A stretch of DNA of 64,000 nucleotides, taken from assembly GCA_964490145.1 (NCBI GenBank), contig CAZBBS010000003.1:1-64000 (forward strand), in the 5' to 3' direction. Below are positions 25,560 to 34,077 of the stretch, piece after piece; the stretch's first letter is position 1, and each line of letters opens with the position of its first letter. The stretch comes from Eutrophocola sp964490145. GTDB lineage: Bacteria > Pseudomonadota > Gammaproteobacteria > Pseudomonadales > Pseudohongiellaceae. The notes under the pieces are model-generated. The model saw nothing but the letters and a program-made list of their open reading frames with translations, was not told the origin of the DNA and made no database searches. The position numbers were made by a program, and so were the translations under genes.

Positions 25560-26612
25560 TTGATCATTGAACAGTACATCCAGCGCGAGTTACTCAAGCC
25601 ATTTATAGTGGTGCTGACCATCATGGCTGGGCTTTTCGCCAGCTTCAGCAGCGCCCTGTTCCTGGCCCAGGCGGTCACTGAATCCCTGGGATTTTCCGGT
25701 CTGCTGATCCTGGTTGCGCTGAAAACCCTGATTTCACTTGAGGTCCTTGTTCCCGCCTCACTCTATATCGCCGTCATCATTGGTCTGGGGCGTCTGTACC
25801 ATGATCAGGAAATCATAGTGTTGCAGGCTTCCGGTGTCAGCACGTATACCGTCGCCAGGGCCATCCTGGTGGTTGCCCTGCCAGTGAGCATAGCCAGCGG
25901 CATTCTGTCGGTCGTCGTCAGGCCATGGGCCTATGCCGAAAGTTATCTGCTCAATGCCCAGGCTGAAGCTGAACTCAATACCGATCGTTTTCAGGAAGGG
26001 CGTTTTTACGGCAACGAAGACAGCAACAGCGTTATTTTCATCCAGGACAAGAATCTCAGCTCCCGGGATATGAACAACATCTTTTATTACATCGACGAAC
26101 CCGGTGGCAGCCAGGTAGTGGTTGCCAGTCAGGGGCAGAGGCTGGCACCTCCCGGACAGCGTCCGGAACTGCACCTTTATGACGGATACAGCTACAAGCT
26201 TACCGCCAACCCGGGGGAAGAAGCCCTGGCCCGGTTCGAGGAAATGATTTATGTGCCTGGCGGTGATGATTCCGTGGGCTACAGACTGAAAGCCGCACCG
26301 ACACTGACGCTGAGCAAGTCCGACAATCCCCGGGAAATCAGCGAAGTGCAGTGGCGCTGGTCCAGACCGTTTGACACTATCCTCCTGGTGCTGATTGCCA
26401 TTCCCTTAAGCAGAGTGACACCACGACATGGCAAGGGGGAAAAGTCCCTGATCGCCGCCATGATGTTTGCCGTGTTTTACAATCTGGCCGGTGTGGCCCG
26501 CAGCTGGGTGGAGCAAGGCACGGTACCACCCTTTCCCGGCATCTGGTGGGTCTATGTCCTGATGCTGTGTATCGGGTTATTCCTGTTTTACCTGAACCAC
26601 GGCAAGACCTGA
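25560..26612 (+). CDS. lptF: LPS export permease LptF
   Basis: Inner-membrane subunit of the LptB2FG extractor that pulls LPS from the inner membrane. About 350 residues: three N-terminal helices, a periplasmic jelly-roll region (about 130-240) and three C-terminal helices. Signatures are GLGRLYHDQEIIVLQASGVS and IPLSRVTPRHGKGEKSLIAA. I chose the TTG at 25560 (MIIEQYIQREL) by alignment with the LptF N-terminus; a TTG six codons earlier is possible. No ATG is available. lptG follows after 3 bp. Confidence 0.93.
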   Translation: MIIEQYIQRELLKPFIVVLTIMAGLFASFSSALFLAQAVTESLGFSGLLILVALKTLISLEVLVPASLYIAVIIGLGRLYHDQEIIVLQASGVSTYTVARAILVVALPVSIASGILSVVVRPWAYAESYLLNAQAEAELNTDRFQEGRFYGNEDSNSVIFIQDKNLSSRDMNNIFYYIDEPGGSQVVVASQGQRLAPPGQRPELHLYDGYSYKLTANPGEEALARFEEMIYVPGGDDSVGYRLKAAPTLTLSKSDNPREISEVQWRWSRPFDTILLVLIAIPLSRVTPRHGKGEKSLIAAMMFAVFYNLAGVARSWVEQGTVPPFPGIWWVYVLMLCIGLFLFYLNHGKT

Positions 26613-26615
26613 CCC

Positions 26616-27683
26616 ATGATCATTGTCAATCGTTACCTTGCCATCCAGGTGCTGATCGGGCTGTTGATTGCCACCGCGACGCTGGTTCCACTGTTCAGTT
26701 TTTTCGATCTGCAGGATCAGCTCGACGATGTGGGCACCGGTACATATCAGGCGCGTGATGCCTTCATGTATACCGCCCTGCTGCTGCCCCGGCGTTTTAT
26801 CCAACTGGTGCCGTTCATCGTATTACTGGGGAATGTAGTTGCCCTTGGCCGTCTGGCCATCAGCCTGGAACTGACTTCCCTGAGAGCCGCCGGGCTCTCT
26901 CCACTGGCCATCAACCGCGCTCCCTTGATGGTAGGTATCGCAGTCCTGGTTTCCGTCTCTCTGATGGACGAATTCCTGGCCCCGCAGATGCAGCAAAAGG
27001 CACTGGATTACCGTAATTCGGCACTGGGCCTGAGTGTGGAACTGGGCGAAAACCTGGGCACCTGGACAAGAAACGAAAGGCAGATTCTTCGCATTGGCCA
27101 GATTGATTACGGTACGAGAGCCCGGGATGTGGACATCTTTCAGTTCGATGACAACAACATCATGAGCCGGCACATTCATGCCGATTATGCCGACATTATT
27201 GCCAATGACCTGTGGGTGCTCACCGAAGTTCTCGAGCGGCAGTTCAACACGGATGGGGAAGTATTAACAACCCGCAGTGATTCCATGTCATGGGAATCAT
27301 TTTTGCGGCCCCGGGAAATTTCCACGTTGACCAAACCGCCTGAGAGCCTCTCCCCCAGCGAACTGTTCCAGTATGTGACCTACCTGAATAATACCGGCCA
27401 GGAATCACGGGCCTACTCCCTGGCCCTGTGGCGCCGGGCCGGCGGCATCTTCACCACCCTGGCGATGATCCTGCTCTCCCTGCCCTTTGTATTTGGCTCC
27501 GTTCGGCAGGGACTGAGCAACAAACTGGTGCTGGCGGCTCTCACCGGATTAAGCGCCTACCTGTTCGACCAGATCATTGCCAATGTTGGCCTGCTTTTGA
27601 ACCTGAACACTGTCGTTACAGCACTGCTCCCCGGCATGGTGCTGCTGGCACTGGGCATTTTCCTGTTCAGAAGAATCGTGTAA
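26616..27683 (+). CDS. lptG: LPS export permease LptG
   Basis: Partner of LptF. The 355 residues have the same six-helix plan with a periplasmic beta domain. Signatures: MIIVNRYLAIQVLIG, NVVALGRLAISLELTSLRAAG and LSLPFVFGSVRQGLSNKL. The TAA overlaps the ATG of the lipid kinase gene, so the kinase is translationally coupled to LPS export genes. Confidence 0.94.
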   Translation: MIIVNRYLAIQVLIGLLIATATLVPLFSFFDLQDQLDDVGTGTYQARDAFMYTALLLPRRFIQLVPFIVLLGNVVALGRLAISLELTSLRAAGLSPLAINRAPLMVGIAVLVSVSLMDEFLAPQMQQKALDYRNSALGLSVELGENLGTWTRNERQILRIGQIDYGTRARDVDIFQFDDNNIMSRHIHADYADIIANDLWVLTEVLERQFNTDGEVLTTRSDSMSWESFLRPREISTLTKPPESLSPSELFQYVTYLNNTGQESRAYSLALWRRAGGIFTTLAMILLSLPFVFGSVRQGLSNKLVLAALTGLSAYLFDQIIANVGLLLNLNTVVTALLPGMVLLALGIFLFRRIV

Positions 27684-28717
27684 TGCGAACGCCGGCAGTA
27701 ACGAATACAAGTAGTCCAGCCCTCATGACAGTTCCTGACCCCATCAATCGCTTACAAGCCGGCACCGGTTCCATCGGAATAATTTTCAATCCATTCAGCG
27801 GCAAGAACCGCAAGAATATAGATGGCATTCGCAAGCACTTGCAGGATATACCTGGCGCTGATTTCCGCGAAGTCCGGGAACTGAAACAGATGAACGTGGC
27901 GCTGAATGCCCTGCACAGCAAACCACTGGATCTGCTGGTCATTGCCGGTGGTGACGGTATGGTTCAGGAAGTCATCCGGTATTTGCTCGACAATCACCCT
28001 CGTGAACGCTGGCCACTGCTGTCGATTATCCCCGGAGGCACCACCAACATGACCGCCTCGGATCTCGGTATCAGCGGCAACCCTGCCGATCATATTGCCC
28101 GCCTGCAGCAGTTCCTGAACCAGGATGCCTTCTGCACCCTTGTCGAACGGCCTGCACTGCGGGTGGAGCAACCCGGATACGCGGTGAATTACGGCATGTT
28201 CTTCGGGGCAGGCCTGATAGCCCGGGGAGTGAAATATTCAAGGAGCAAGATCAAGAAAATCGGGGTTACGGGCGGCATTTTTTCGGCCATCATTGCCCTG
28301 CGTTGCCTGGCCGGCTTTATTTTCGGCAAGGGCAAAGGCGACTGGCAGCCAGCCGCATTGACCATCAGGTGGCCGGATAATAGTGAATCCTCCGGTCAGT
28401 TCCTGTTCGCCTTTGCCAGCACCCTCAATACGCTGCTCTTTGACAGCACGCCATACTGGGGGGCTGAGCAGGCCCCGGTTCATGTTACAATGGTCCGGCA
28501 GCATCCCGGATTTTCGTGGTGGAGCTTTCTGCGTATACTCAAGGGCAAAGGCAGCGAAATCAGGCAACCGGAAATTTATTCCAGCACCAATAGCCAGACC
28601 TTTGAACTGGAGATGATCGATGAGTACATCATCGATGGTGAACTGTATAATACCGACGTTGATGCCCGGGTCCTGAGGATATCGGTCACCGAAGCCCTGA
28701 CCTTTCTGACACTTTAA
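27683..28717 (+). CDS. Diacylglycerol-kinase-family lipid kinase (candidate ceramide kinase)
   Basis: A 344-residue lipid kinase with the DAGK catalytic fold: IIFNPFSGKNRKNIDG (about 33-48), VIAGGDGMVQEV (GGDGx, 89-93) and IIPGGTTNMTA. Soluble enzymes of this family phosphorylate diacylglycerol, sphingoid bases or ceramide; the Caulobacter ceramide kinase CpgB also belongs to the family. With ceramide-synthesis genes nearby, ceramide is a reasonable substrate guess, but diacylglycerol cannot be excluded. The start overlaps the lptG stop (TAATG); a second ATG at 27725 is possible. Confidence 0.82.
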   Translation: MRTPAVTNTSSPALMTVPDPINRLQAGTGSIGIIFNPFSGKNRKNIDGIRKHLQDIPGADFREVRELKQMNVALNALHSKPLDLLVIAGGDGMVQEVIRYLLDNHPRERWPLLSIIPGGTTNMTASDLGISGNPADHIARLQQFLNQDAFCTLVERPALRVEQPGYAVNYGMFFGAGLIARGVKYSRSKIKKIGVTGGIFSAIIALRCLAGFIFGKGKGDWQPAALTIRWPDNSESSGQFLFAFASTLNTLLFDSTPYWGAEQAPVHVTMVRQHPGFSWWSFLRILKGKGSEIRQPEIYSSTNSQTFELEMIDEYIIDGELYNTDVDARVLRISVTEALTFLTL

Positions 28718-28775
28718 AGTCAGGTCAGATCTGAAAATAATAAGTGAAAAACAAAACAGCGACGCCGCCAAAAAC

Positions 28776-29744
28776 GTGATATCCAACAACCAGACAGCGT
28801 TTTATCACCATGTCCCCGACACCCTGGAGCAGGAAAAAGCCTCCCAGAGCAACCGGATGGTGATCAATGACTTCACACCGCTGACAAGGCTGATCCAGCA
28901 GCGTTATGGCGATTCCCTGGACGCCATCATCCTTTACGGCTCCTGCCTGCATACCCGTACCATCAAGGATGCTGTCGTTGATTTCTATGTGATTGTTGAT
29001 GACTACAAGGCGGCCTTTTCCAGCCGCTTCCTGAGAACCATCAGCGCCTGGCTGCCTCCCACGGTCTTTTATGTGGAAGACAAGGTTTCAGGTCTCAGGG
29101 CCAAGTATGCAGTAATTTCCAACGAGGATTTCAGTCGCGGCATCAGGCACTGGTTTCACCCTTACCTGTGGGCTCGTTTTGCCCAGCCAACCCGAATTCT
29201 TTACGCCAGGAACAAGCAATGTGAGCAGAAGCTCCATACCCTGCTTGCTGATGCCGTACTGATTTTCCTGAAAAACACGCTGCCGGCACTTGGCAATGCC
29301 ACGGTGACCGCAGAGGGAGTCTGGGTAAATGCTTTCACCCTGAGTTATGGTGCGGAACTACGGACAGAGCGCGCCAACCGGCCCAGACAGCTATCCGATT
29401 TCAGCCTGGGAGACTTTACCCGTCTGACCATGTTTGCCGCCCCGAATCTTGAAGACAAGCTGACCCCGCTCAAAAACGGGCAGTACAAATGCAACTTCAG
29501 TGCACAGGAAAAGCGCAAAGTCCTGAGACAATGGCGCCTGCGCCGTCTGCAAGGGCGCTTCCTGTCGATCCTGCGGCTGAGCAAGGCCACCTTCACCTTT
29601 ACCGATGCCATTGATTATGCCGCGTGGAAAATCAAGCGTCATTCAGGTGTCAGTGTGGAAATCACCCCCAACATGCGTCGTTTCCCCATACTCTGGGGGC
29701 TGAAAGTGCTCTGGTCCCTGTTGCGCCAGGGCGTGGTACGCTAG
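28776..29744 (+). CDS. Tam41/Mmp37-like nucleotidyltransferase (CDP-lipid synthase candidate)
   Basis: A 322-residue soluble protein. The motif ILYGSCLHTRTIKDAVVDFY (52-71) followed by VIVDD is a nucleotidyltransferase-fold site, and AKYAVISNEDFSRGIRHW plus LWARFAQPTRILY resemble the KYGVIS and AGRLHKPV blocks of Tam41, the mitochondrial CDP-diacylglycerol synthase. It follows the lipid kinase, so kinase then cytidylyltransferase would give an activated lipid. Start uncertain: GTG at 28776, or ATG at 28857; the frame is open further upstream. The assignment is by motif reading only. Confidence 0.6.
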   Translation: MISNNQTAFYHHVPDTLEQEKASQSNRMVINDFTPLTRLIQQRYGDSLDAIILYGSCLHTRTIKDAVVDFYVIVDDYKAAFSSRFLRTISAWLPPTVFYVEDKVSGLRAKYAVISNEDFSRGIRHWFHPYLWARFAQPTRILYARNKQCEQKLHTLLADAVLIFLKNTLPALGNATVTAEGVWVNAFTLSYGAELRTERANRPRQLSDFSLGDFTRLTMFAAPNLEDKLTPLKNGQYKCNFSAQEKRKVLRQWRLRRLQGRFLSILRLSKATFTFTDAIDYAAWKIKRHSGVSVEITPNMRRFPILWGLKVLWSLLRQGVVR

Positions 29745-29786
29745 GCTCACAACATCTTTCCCAAACGCTGTTTCATTTGATCAGGT

Positions 29787-30860
29787 TTATTTGCCCCGGG
29801 TATTGGCAGCAGCCTCACCCCAGATTTTCCTGAGAGCGTCCCACAAACTGCTTCGCAATGTACTGACATACAGGGTGTTGTCACTGAGCTGGTCCACCAG
29901 CAGGCGATGGGCCTTGAGCAGGTTATGGTAGGGCATGGCGGGGAACAGGTGATGGGTGGCATGCATGCGCAGGCCAACAGGTGCCCACAAGGGCGTCAGC
30001 AAGGGATTGCCGGGCACATTGATGGAGTCCAGGTACTGTTCCACCACACTCAAATGATGTGATGGGTCATTACGATAAGCATGGGCTGCCAACGTTCTCA
30101 GTGAGTTGAGAATAAAGACCAGCGTGGTAATGGCATACCACAAGGCCAGCGCCCGCAAGGGCAGCACCCCGCTCACAAATCCCCAGGCCACCACTGCAGC
30201 GAAGAGGAAAGCCCCTGCTTCTTCCAGGCGCCAGTAAGTATCATTTCTTATGGCATTGGCTGGTCGGTTATAAGCGGCATCTATAGTGAGAGAAGACGCT
30301 CTTGCCCAGATCAACCTGCCCAATGGTGGAATCAGCCAGCCCAGGGGTGTCAGAACCAGAAAACGTATTACAGCCAGCCAGGGCAGAATAAATGACAACA
30401 GGACATAACCCACCATATAGATCGGACGCTGGCCGGTGAAATGCAGGTACTCCCCATCCTCTGCCGTGCCATAGGCATCGCGTTTGTGGTGATGGTTATG
30501 CACACCATCGTAGGTAAAGGAGGGGATCAGCAAGGGGATGCCGCATATCAGGTTCCATACCACCCTGAACAGACGGAAGGTGCCCTTCTTCAGATGCGCG
30601 AGTTCATGAACAAAGATGCCTGCACGGTAAACACACAGCGTGGCAACAATATAGGCCAGGGCTGTCCAGGGCGTAAGCTGCCAGTGACTCACGATATAGA
30701 AGAACGTGAACCAACCGAGGCCAACATGAAAAAGGAAATCGGTCCAGTAGATCCAGGGATTGGGCGTCATCAGGGGGCGAACCAGCGCCTGGGCCTCCCG
30801 CAACGGAAATTCAGTAGTGGCAGAATCGGCATTCATGCTGTTGTTTGACAGGGTGTTCAA
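29787..30860 (-). CDS. Membrane fatty acid desaturase
   Basis: A 357-residue integral membrane di-iron enzyme. The three histidine boxes are HELAH, HNHHHKRDAYG and HATHHLFPAMPYHN, with four or more membrane helices between them. It inserts a double bond into acyl chains or a related lipid. The frame begins at TTG 30860, overlapping the stop of the cyclopropane synthase gene by 4 bp; an ATG at 30836 is the alternative. Desaturase after cfa in one operon suggests joint remodelling of membrane acyl chains. Confidence 0.88.
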   Translation of the reverse strand: MNTLSNNSMNADSATTEFPLREAQALVRPLMTPNPWIYWTDFLFHVGLGWFTFFYIVSHWQLTPWTALAYIVATLCVYRAGIFVHELAHLKKGTFRLFRVVWNLICGIPLLIPSFTYDGVHNHHHKRDAYGTAEDGEYLHFTGQRPIYMVGYVLLSFILPWLAVIRFLVLTPLGWLIPPLGRLIWARASSLTIDAAYNRPANAIRNDTYWRLEEAGAFLFAAVVAWGFVSGVLPLRALALWYAITTLVFILNSLRTLAAHAYRNDPSHHLSVVEQYLDSINVPGNPLLTPLWAPVGLRMHATHHLFPAMPYHNLLKAHRLLVDQLSDNTLYVSTLRSSLWDALRKIWGEAAANTRGK

Positions 30861-32032
30861 CTGGTTCTCAGATAACCTTCACGGACGCCATCAGGTGACA
30901 ACACCAGCTGCCACAACTGCAGGCGACGGCTTCTGAATGCACCGGCATTGGTCAGCAGAAAATAGCGCCACAGGCGGTAGAAACGCTCACCGTATTTGTC
31001 GGCAATTTCCGGCCAGCGCTCCTCGAAATTCTGGTGCCAGGCCATCAGGGTCGTATCGTAATAGCGGCCAAAATTATGCATATCCTCCATCACAAAGACA
31101 TCTTCTATGGCCAGGGAAATATCCGCCATGGAAGGGACCTGGGCATTGGGGAAAATATATTTATTGGAAAAAGGTTCTGCCGCTTTCTTGGTTTTGCGAC
31201 GCCCGATGGTGTGCAGCAGAAACAGGCCATCCGGTTTCAGGCAGCGCTTGGCCACTTCCATGTAGGTTTTGTAGTTTTTACGGCCTACATGTTCAAACAT
31301 GCCCAGCGAAACGATATGGTCATATTGCCCGTCGAGTTCACGATAATCCTTCACGATGGCTTTTACCGGTACATCCGGATAACGCTGCTCCACCCAGGCA
31401 CCCTGTTCCTTGGAAACCGTAACGCCAAATACTTCAGCACCATATTTCTCAGCAGCAAATCCGGCAAAACTGCCCCAGCCGCAACCGATATCCAGAACTT
31501 TCTGACCGGGTTTCAGACCGATCTTGCGGCAGACCAGGTCCAGTTTGGCTTCCTGGGCGGCATCCAGATCTGTCGCATCTTTCCAGTAGCCACAGGTATA
31601 GGTCAGACGCTTGTCCAGCATACGTTCAAACAGGTCATTGCCCAGGTCGTAGTGAGCCTCACCCACCTGGAAAGCCCGCCCCAGGCTCTGCAGATTGAAC
31701 AGCTGTGCCTGCAGCATGGGACCTATCATGGCAAAAGGCGCAATATGGCGGCGCAGGTCAGATGACATGGCCTTGCTGATGAACTCATCCACCTGGTAGC
31801 AGTCCCACCATTTATCGAGATAGGCCTCACCCAGGCCAAGGGTACCCTTGGCCAAAATGCGCTGAAAAACGCGATTGTCATGGACCTGCATATCCCAGGG
31901 ACGATCTCCATTGATCTGGATATCGACCCATCCCAAAATTTCCCTGATTCTTTTTTCTGCGGTATTCACTGTATTTTGTCGTTCCTGGCTGGCAGAATGC
32001 GCGTCTTGTTTTAATATGCGCTTGAATTTCAA
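30857..32032 (-). CDS. cfa: Cyclopropane-fatty-acyl-phospholipid synthase
   Basis: A 391-residue SAM-dependent enzyme that methylenates the double bond of acyl chains in the membrane. N-terminal lipid-binding part GLGEAYLDKWWDCYQVDEFI, then HYDLGNDLFERMLD, the SAM motif VLDIGCGWGSFAGFAA, and SLGMFEHVGRKNYKTY with the bicarbonate-site Glu. TYTCGYWKDA is also typical. Length is normal for the family. Followed by an overlapping desaturase gene. Confidence 0.95.
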   Translation of the reverse strand: MKFKRILKQDAHSASQERQNTVNTAEKRIREILGWVDIQINGDRPWDMQVHDNRVFQRILAKGTLGLGEAYLDKWWDCYQVDEFISKAMSSDLRRHIAPFAMIGPMLQAQLFNLQSLGRAFQVGEAHYDLGNDLFERMLDKRLTYTCGYWKDATDLDAAQEAKLDLVCRKIGLKPGQKVLDIGCGWGSFAGFAAEKYGAEVFGVTVSKEQGAWVEQRYPDVPVKAIVKDYRELDGQYDHIVSLGMFEHVGRKNYKTYMEVAKRCLKPDGLFLLHTIGRRKTKKAAEPFSNKYIFPNAQVPSMADISLAIEDVFVMEDMHNFGRYYDTTLMAWHQNFEERWPEIADKYGERFYRLWRYFLLTNAGAFRSRRLQLWQLVLSPDGVREGYLRTS

Positions 32033-32226
32033 GCCTTAATTTTAAAAAGACGTCACAATACTTGATGTTGGATGCAAACGGAAAACAATTTTACCCGATA
32101 GTATGCCCGGTCAGAAATTTTACCGGACATGGCTTTTGCCTGCCCAGCTGTACGCCAGCTTAACAAACGCCTCTGTACTCTCCCGCCGAATTGAACAAAT
32201 CCCCTGTTTTCATGGTCAATTACAAT

Positions 32227-32679
32227 ATGAAAAATTTATCGAACCTTTTACTGCCTTTACTCGTGGCAGCCGCGGCACTGACCATGCCTTTCGCCAATGC
32301 GACCGAGGAGGCTGTCAGCAGTCCTCTGGGCCGCTGGCTGACCAGCAAGAAAGATACCGTTGTTCGACTGGAATCCTGCGAGGACGGCTTGTGTGCCTAT
32401 ATCGACTGGGTTCACCCGGATGAGGAACAGACAGGGTTTGACGGACAGCCGCTGTGCGGCCAGAAAGTCATGTGGGGCTTTACCCCCTCTGAAGTAAGAG
32501 AAAAGCTGTGGATCAGGGGAACTATCTATCGGGCGGATGACGATAAAACCTATGCCGGTCAACTCAGGCACCCTGAAACCGATACCCTGACAGTTCGCGG
32601 CTACATTGCCATTCCTGCTTTCGGCAAATCCTACACACTCAGCCGGGTAACCGGCGAAGATTATCCATCCTGCCAGTAG
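32227..32679 (+). CDS. DUF2147-type secreted protein
   Basis: A 150-residue exported protein. The signal peptide is MKNLSNLLLPLLVAAAALTM with cleavage after AFANA-type sequence. The mature part begins with SPLGRWLTSKKDTVVRLESC and contains GLCAYIDWV and LTVRGYI, the pattern of DUF2147 beta-barrel-like periplasmic proteins. Alternative starts at 32191 (TTG) and 32212 (ATG) only lengthen the signal region. Function unknown. Confidence 0.75.
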   Translation: MKNLSNLLLPLLVAAAALTMPFANATEEAVSSPLGRWLTSKKDTVVRLESCEDGLCAYIDWVHPDEEQTGFDGQPLCGQKVMWGFTPSEVREKLWIRGTIYRADDDKTYAGQLRHPETDTLTVRGYIAIPAFGKSYTLSRVTGEDYPSCQ

Positions 32680-32737
32680 CCGGCATCACCCGTTAACCGG
32701 CTTGAACAGCCAGTAAATTCCAATCAACGAGCCTCCA

Positions 32738-32771
32738 GATTTTGCCGCACCATGCCGGCTGTGGCAAAATC
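32738..32771. repeat. 9-bp inverted repeat before the bCerS-like gene
   Basis: GATTTTGCC and GGCAAAATC flank 16 bases between the DUF2147 gene and the acyltransferase gene. It could be a weak terminator of the first gene or an operator for the second. There is no T run after it. Confidence 0.35.
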
Positions 32772-32821
32772 CTCGCTTTCCCGGCAACCTTGCCCCTGTG
32801 TAAAAACTCTAAGACGCATTC

Positions 32822-34000
32822 ATGACCGAGCAACCACCCTTGCCTGATACGAGCGGCATCAATGTAATACCGGTCCGTTCCAAACGGGACATGCGGGCCT
32901 TTATTGATCTTCCGTGGAAAATCTACCAGGACGATCCCATTTGGGTGCCGCCACTGCGCCTGGAAAGGCGACTGCATTTCTCCGGCATGAACCCCTTTCT
33001 CAAACATGGGCAGTGGCAGGCATTTCTGGCAACCCGACACGGGGAAGTCGTTGGCCGCATCAGCGCCCAGATCGATCATCTGCATCGCGATCTGTATGGG
33101 GACAACACCGGACATTTCGGCCTGTTCGAATGCATTGATGATGATACCGTCAGCGCTTCCCTCTTTGCTGCCGCTGAATCCTGGCTGCATGAACATGGCG
33201 CCAGTCAGATTACCGGCCCTTTCAACCTCTCCATTAATCAGGATTGCGGCATTCTCGTCGATGGTTTCGACACCCCGCCCGTGGTGATGATGCCCCATTC
33301 TCCTCCTTACTATGACCGGCTTATCCAGGCCGGTGGTTATGCCAAGGCCAAGGATCTGCTGGCCTACTGGGTGGATGTGCAGTTCCGTAATTCACCGGCC
33401 ATGAAACGCCTAGTGAAGCGTTACGCGGCAGATGTCACAGTACGCCCCTTGCGCCGCAAACAGTTTGCCAAGGAGATGGAAGTCCTGCGCGACATCTTCA
33501 ACGATGCCTGGTCTGATAACTGGGGGTTTGTCCCCTTCACCAAAGAGGAATTCAGTGAAATGGGCAGCATGCTGCGCCTGCTGCTCCCGGATGATTTTAT
33601 TCAGATTGCCGAGCTGGATGGCGAGGCTATTGCCTTCTCCGTTACCCTGCCCAATCTCAATGAAATTTTTCTCGAGCTGGATGGCAGCCTGTTTCCTTTC
33701 GGCTGGCTGCATCTGATCAAGCGTCTGCGATCAGATTCCGTGAAGACTGGTAGGTTGCCGCTACTGGGGGTTCGCAAGAAATTCCATCGCACGCCTCTGG
33801 GCGCTGCCCTCGCCTTTATGGTTACGGATGCCTCCTGGCCGCCGGTACTGGCCAAAGGGATCAGCGAGGCGGAAATGTCCTGGATTCTGGAAGACAACAA
33901 GCCCATTCGTTCCATTCTGGATAATGTCGGCAGCAAGCAGTACAAAACCTACAGGATTTACAGCAAGGATCTGACAGCATCAGACCCTCCCCTTTCCTAG
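32822..34000 (+). CDS. Bacterial ceramide synthase-like (bCerS/YghO family) N-acyltransferase
   Basis: A 392-residue GNAT-superfamily protein of the YghO/BcerS-like family. Hallmarks are AFIDLPWKIYQDDPIWVPPL (26-45), FLATRHGEVVGRISAQID, GPFNLSINQDCGILVDGF (132-149) and the C-terminal SWILEDNKPIRSILDNVG. In Caulobacter the family member bCerS N-acylates the sphingoid precursor made by Spt. The spt, acpR, cerR and aasR homologues lie 12-18 kb away in this window, so ceramide synthesis is the best supported role. It is not overlapping any lipid gene; gabD follows after 77 bp. Confidence 0.82.
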   Translation: MTEQPPLPDTSGINVIPVRSKRDMRAFIDLPWKIYQDDPIWVPPLRLERRLHFSGMNPFLKHGQWQAFLATRHGEVVGRISAQIDHLHRDLYGDNTGHFGLFECIDDDTVSASLFAAAESWLHEHGASQITGPFNLSINQDCGILVDGFDTPPVVMMPHSPPYYDRLIQAGGYAKAKDLLAYWVDVQFRNSPAMKRLVKRYAADVTVRPLRRKQFAKEMEVLRDIFNDAWSDNWGFVPFTKEEFSEMGSMLRLLLPDDFIQIAELDGEAIAFSVTLPNLNEIFLELDGSLFPFGWLHLIKRLRSDSVKTGRLPLLGVRKKFHRTPLGAALAFMVTDASWPPVLAKGISEAEMSWILEDNKPIRSILDNVGSKQYKTYRIYSKDLTASDPPLS

Positions 34001-34077
34001 ACTTCACCGGCAATGATGTTTATCCTGCGGCACTCATTAATGCAGCCTCGAATCACCTGAAATAAAAGAGATATCCG

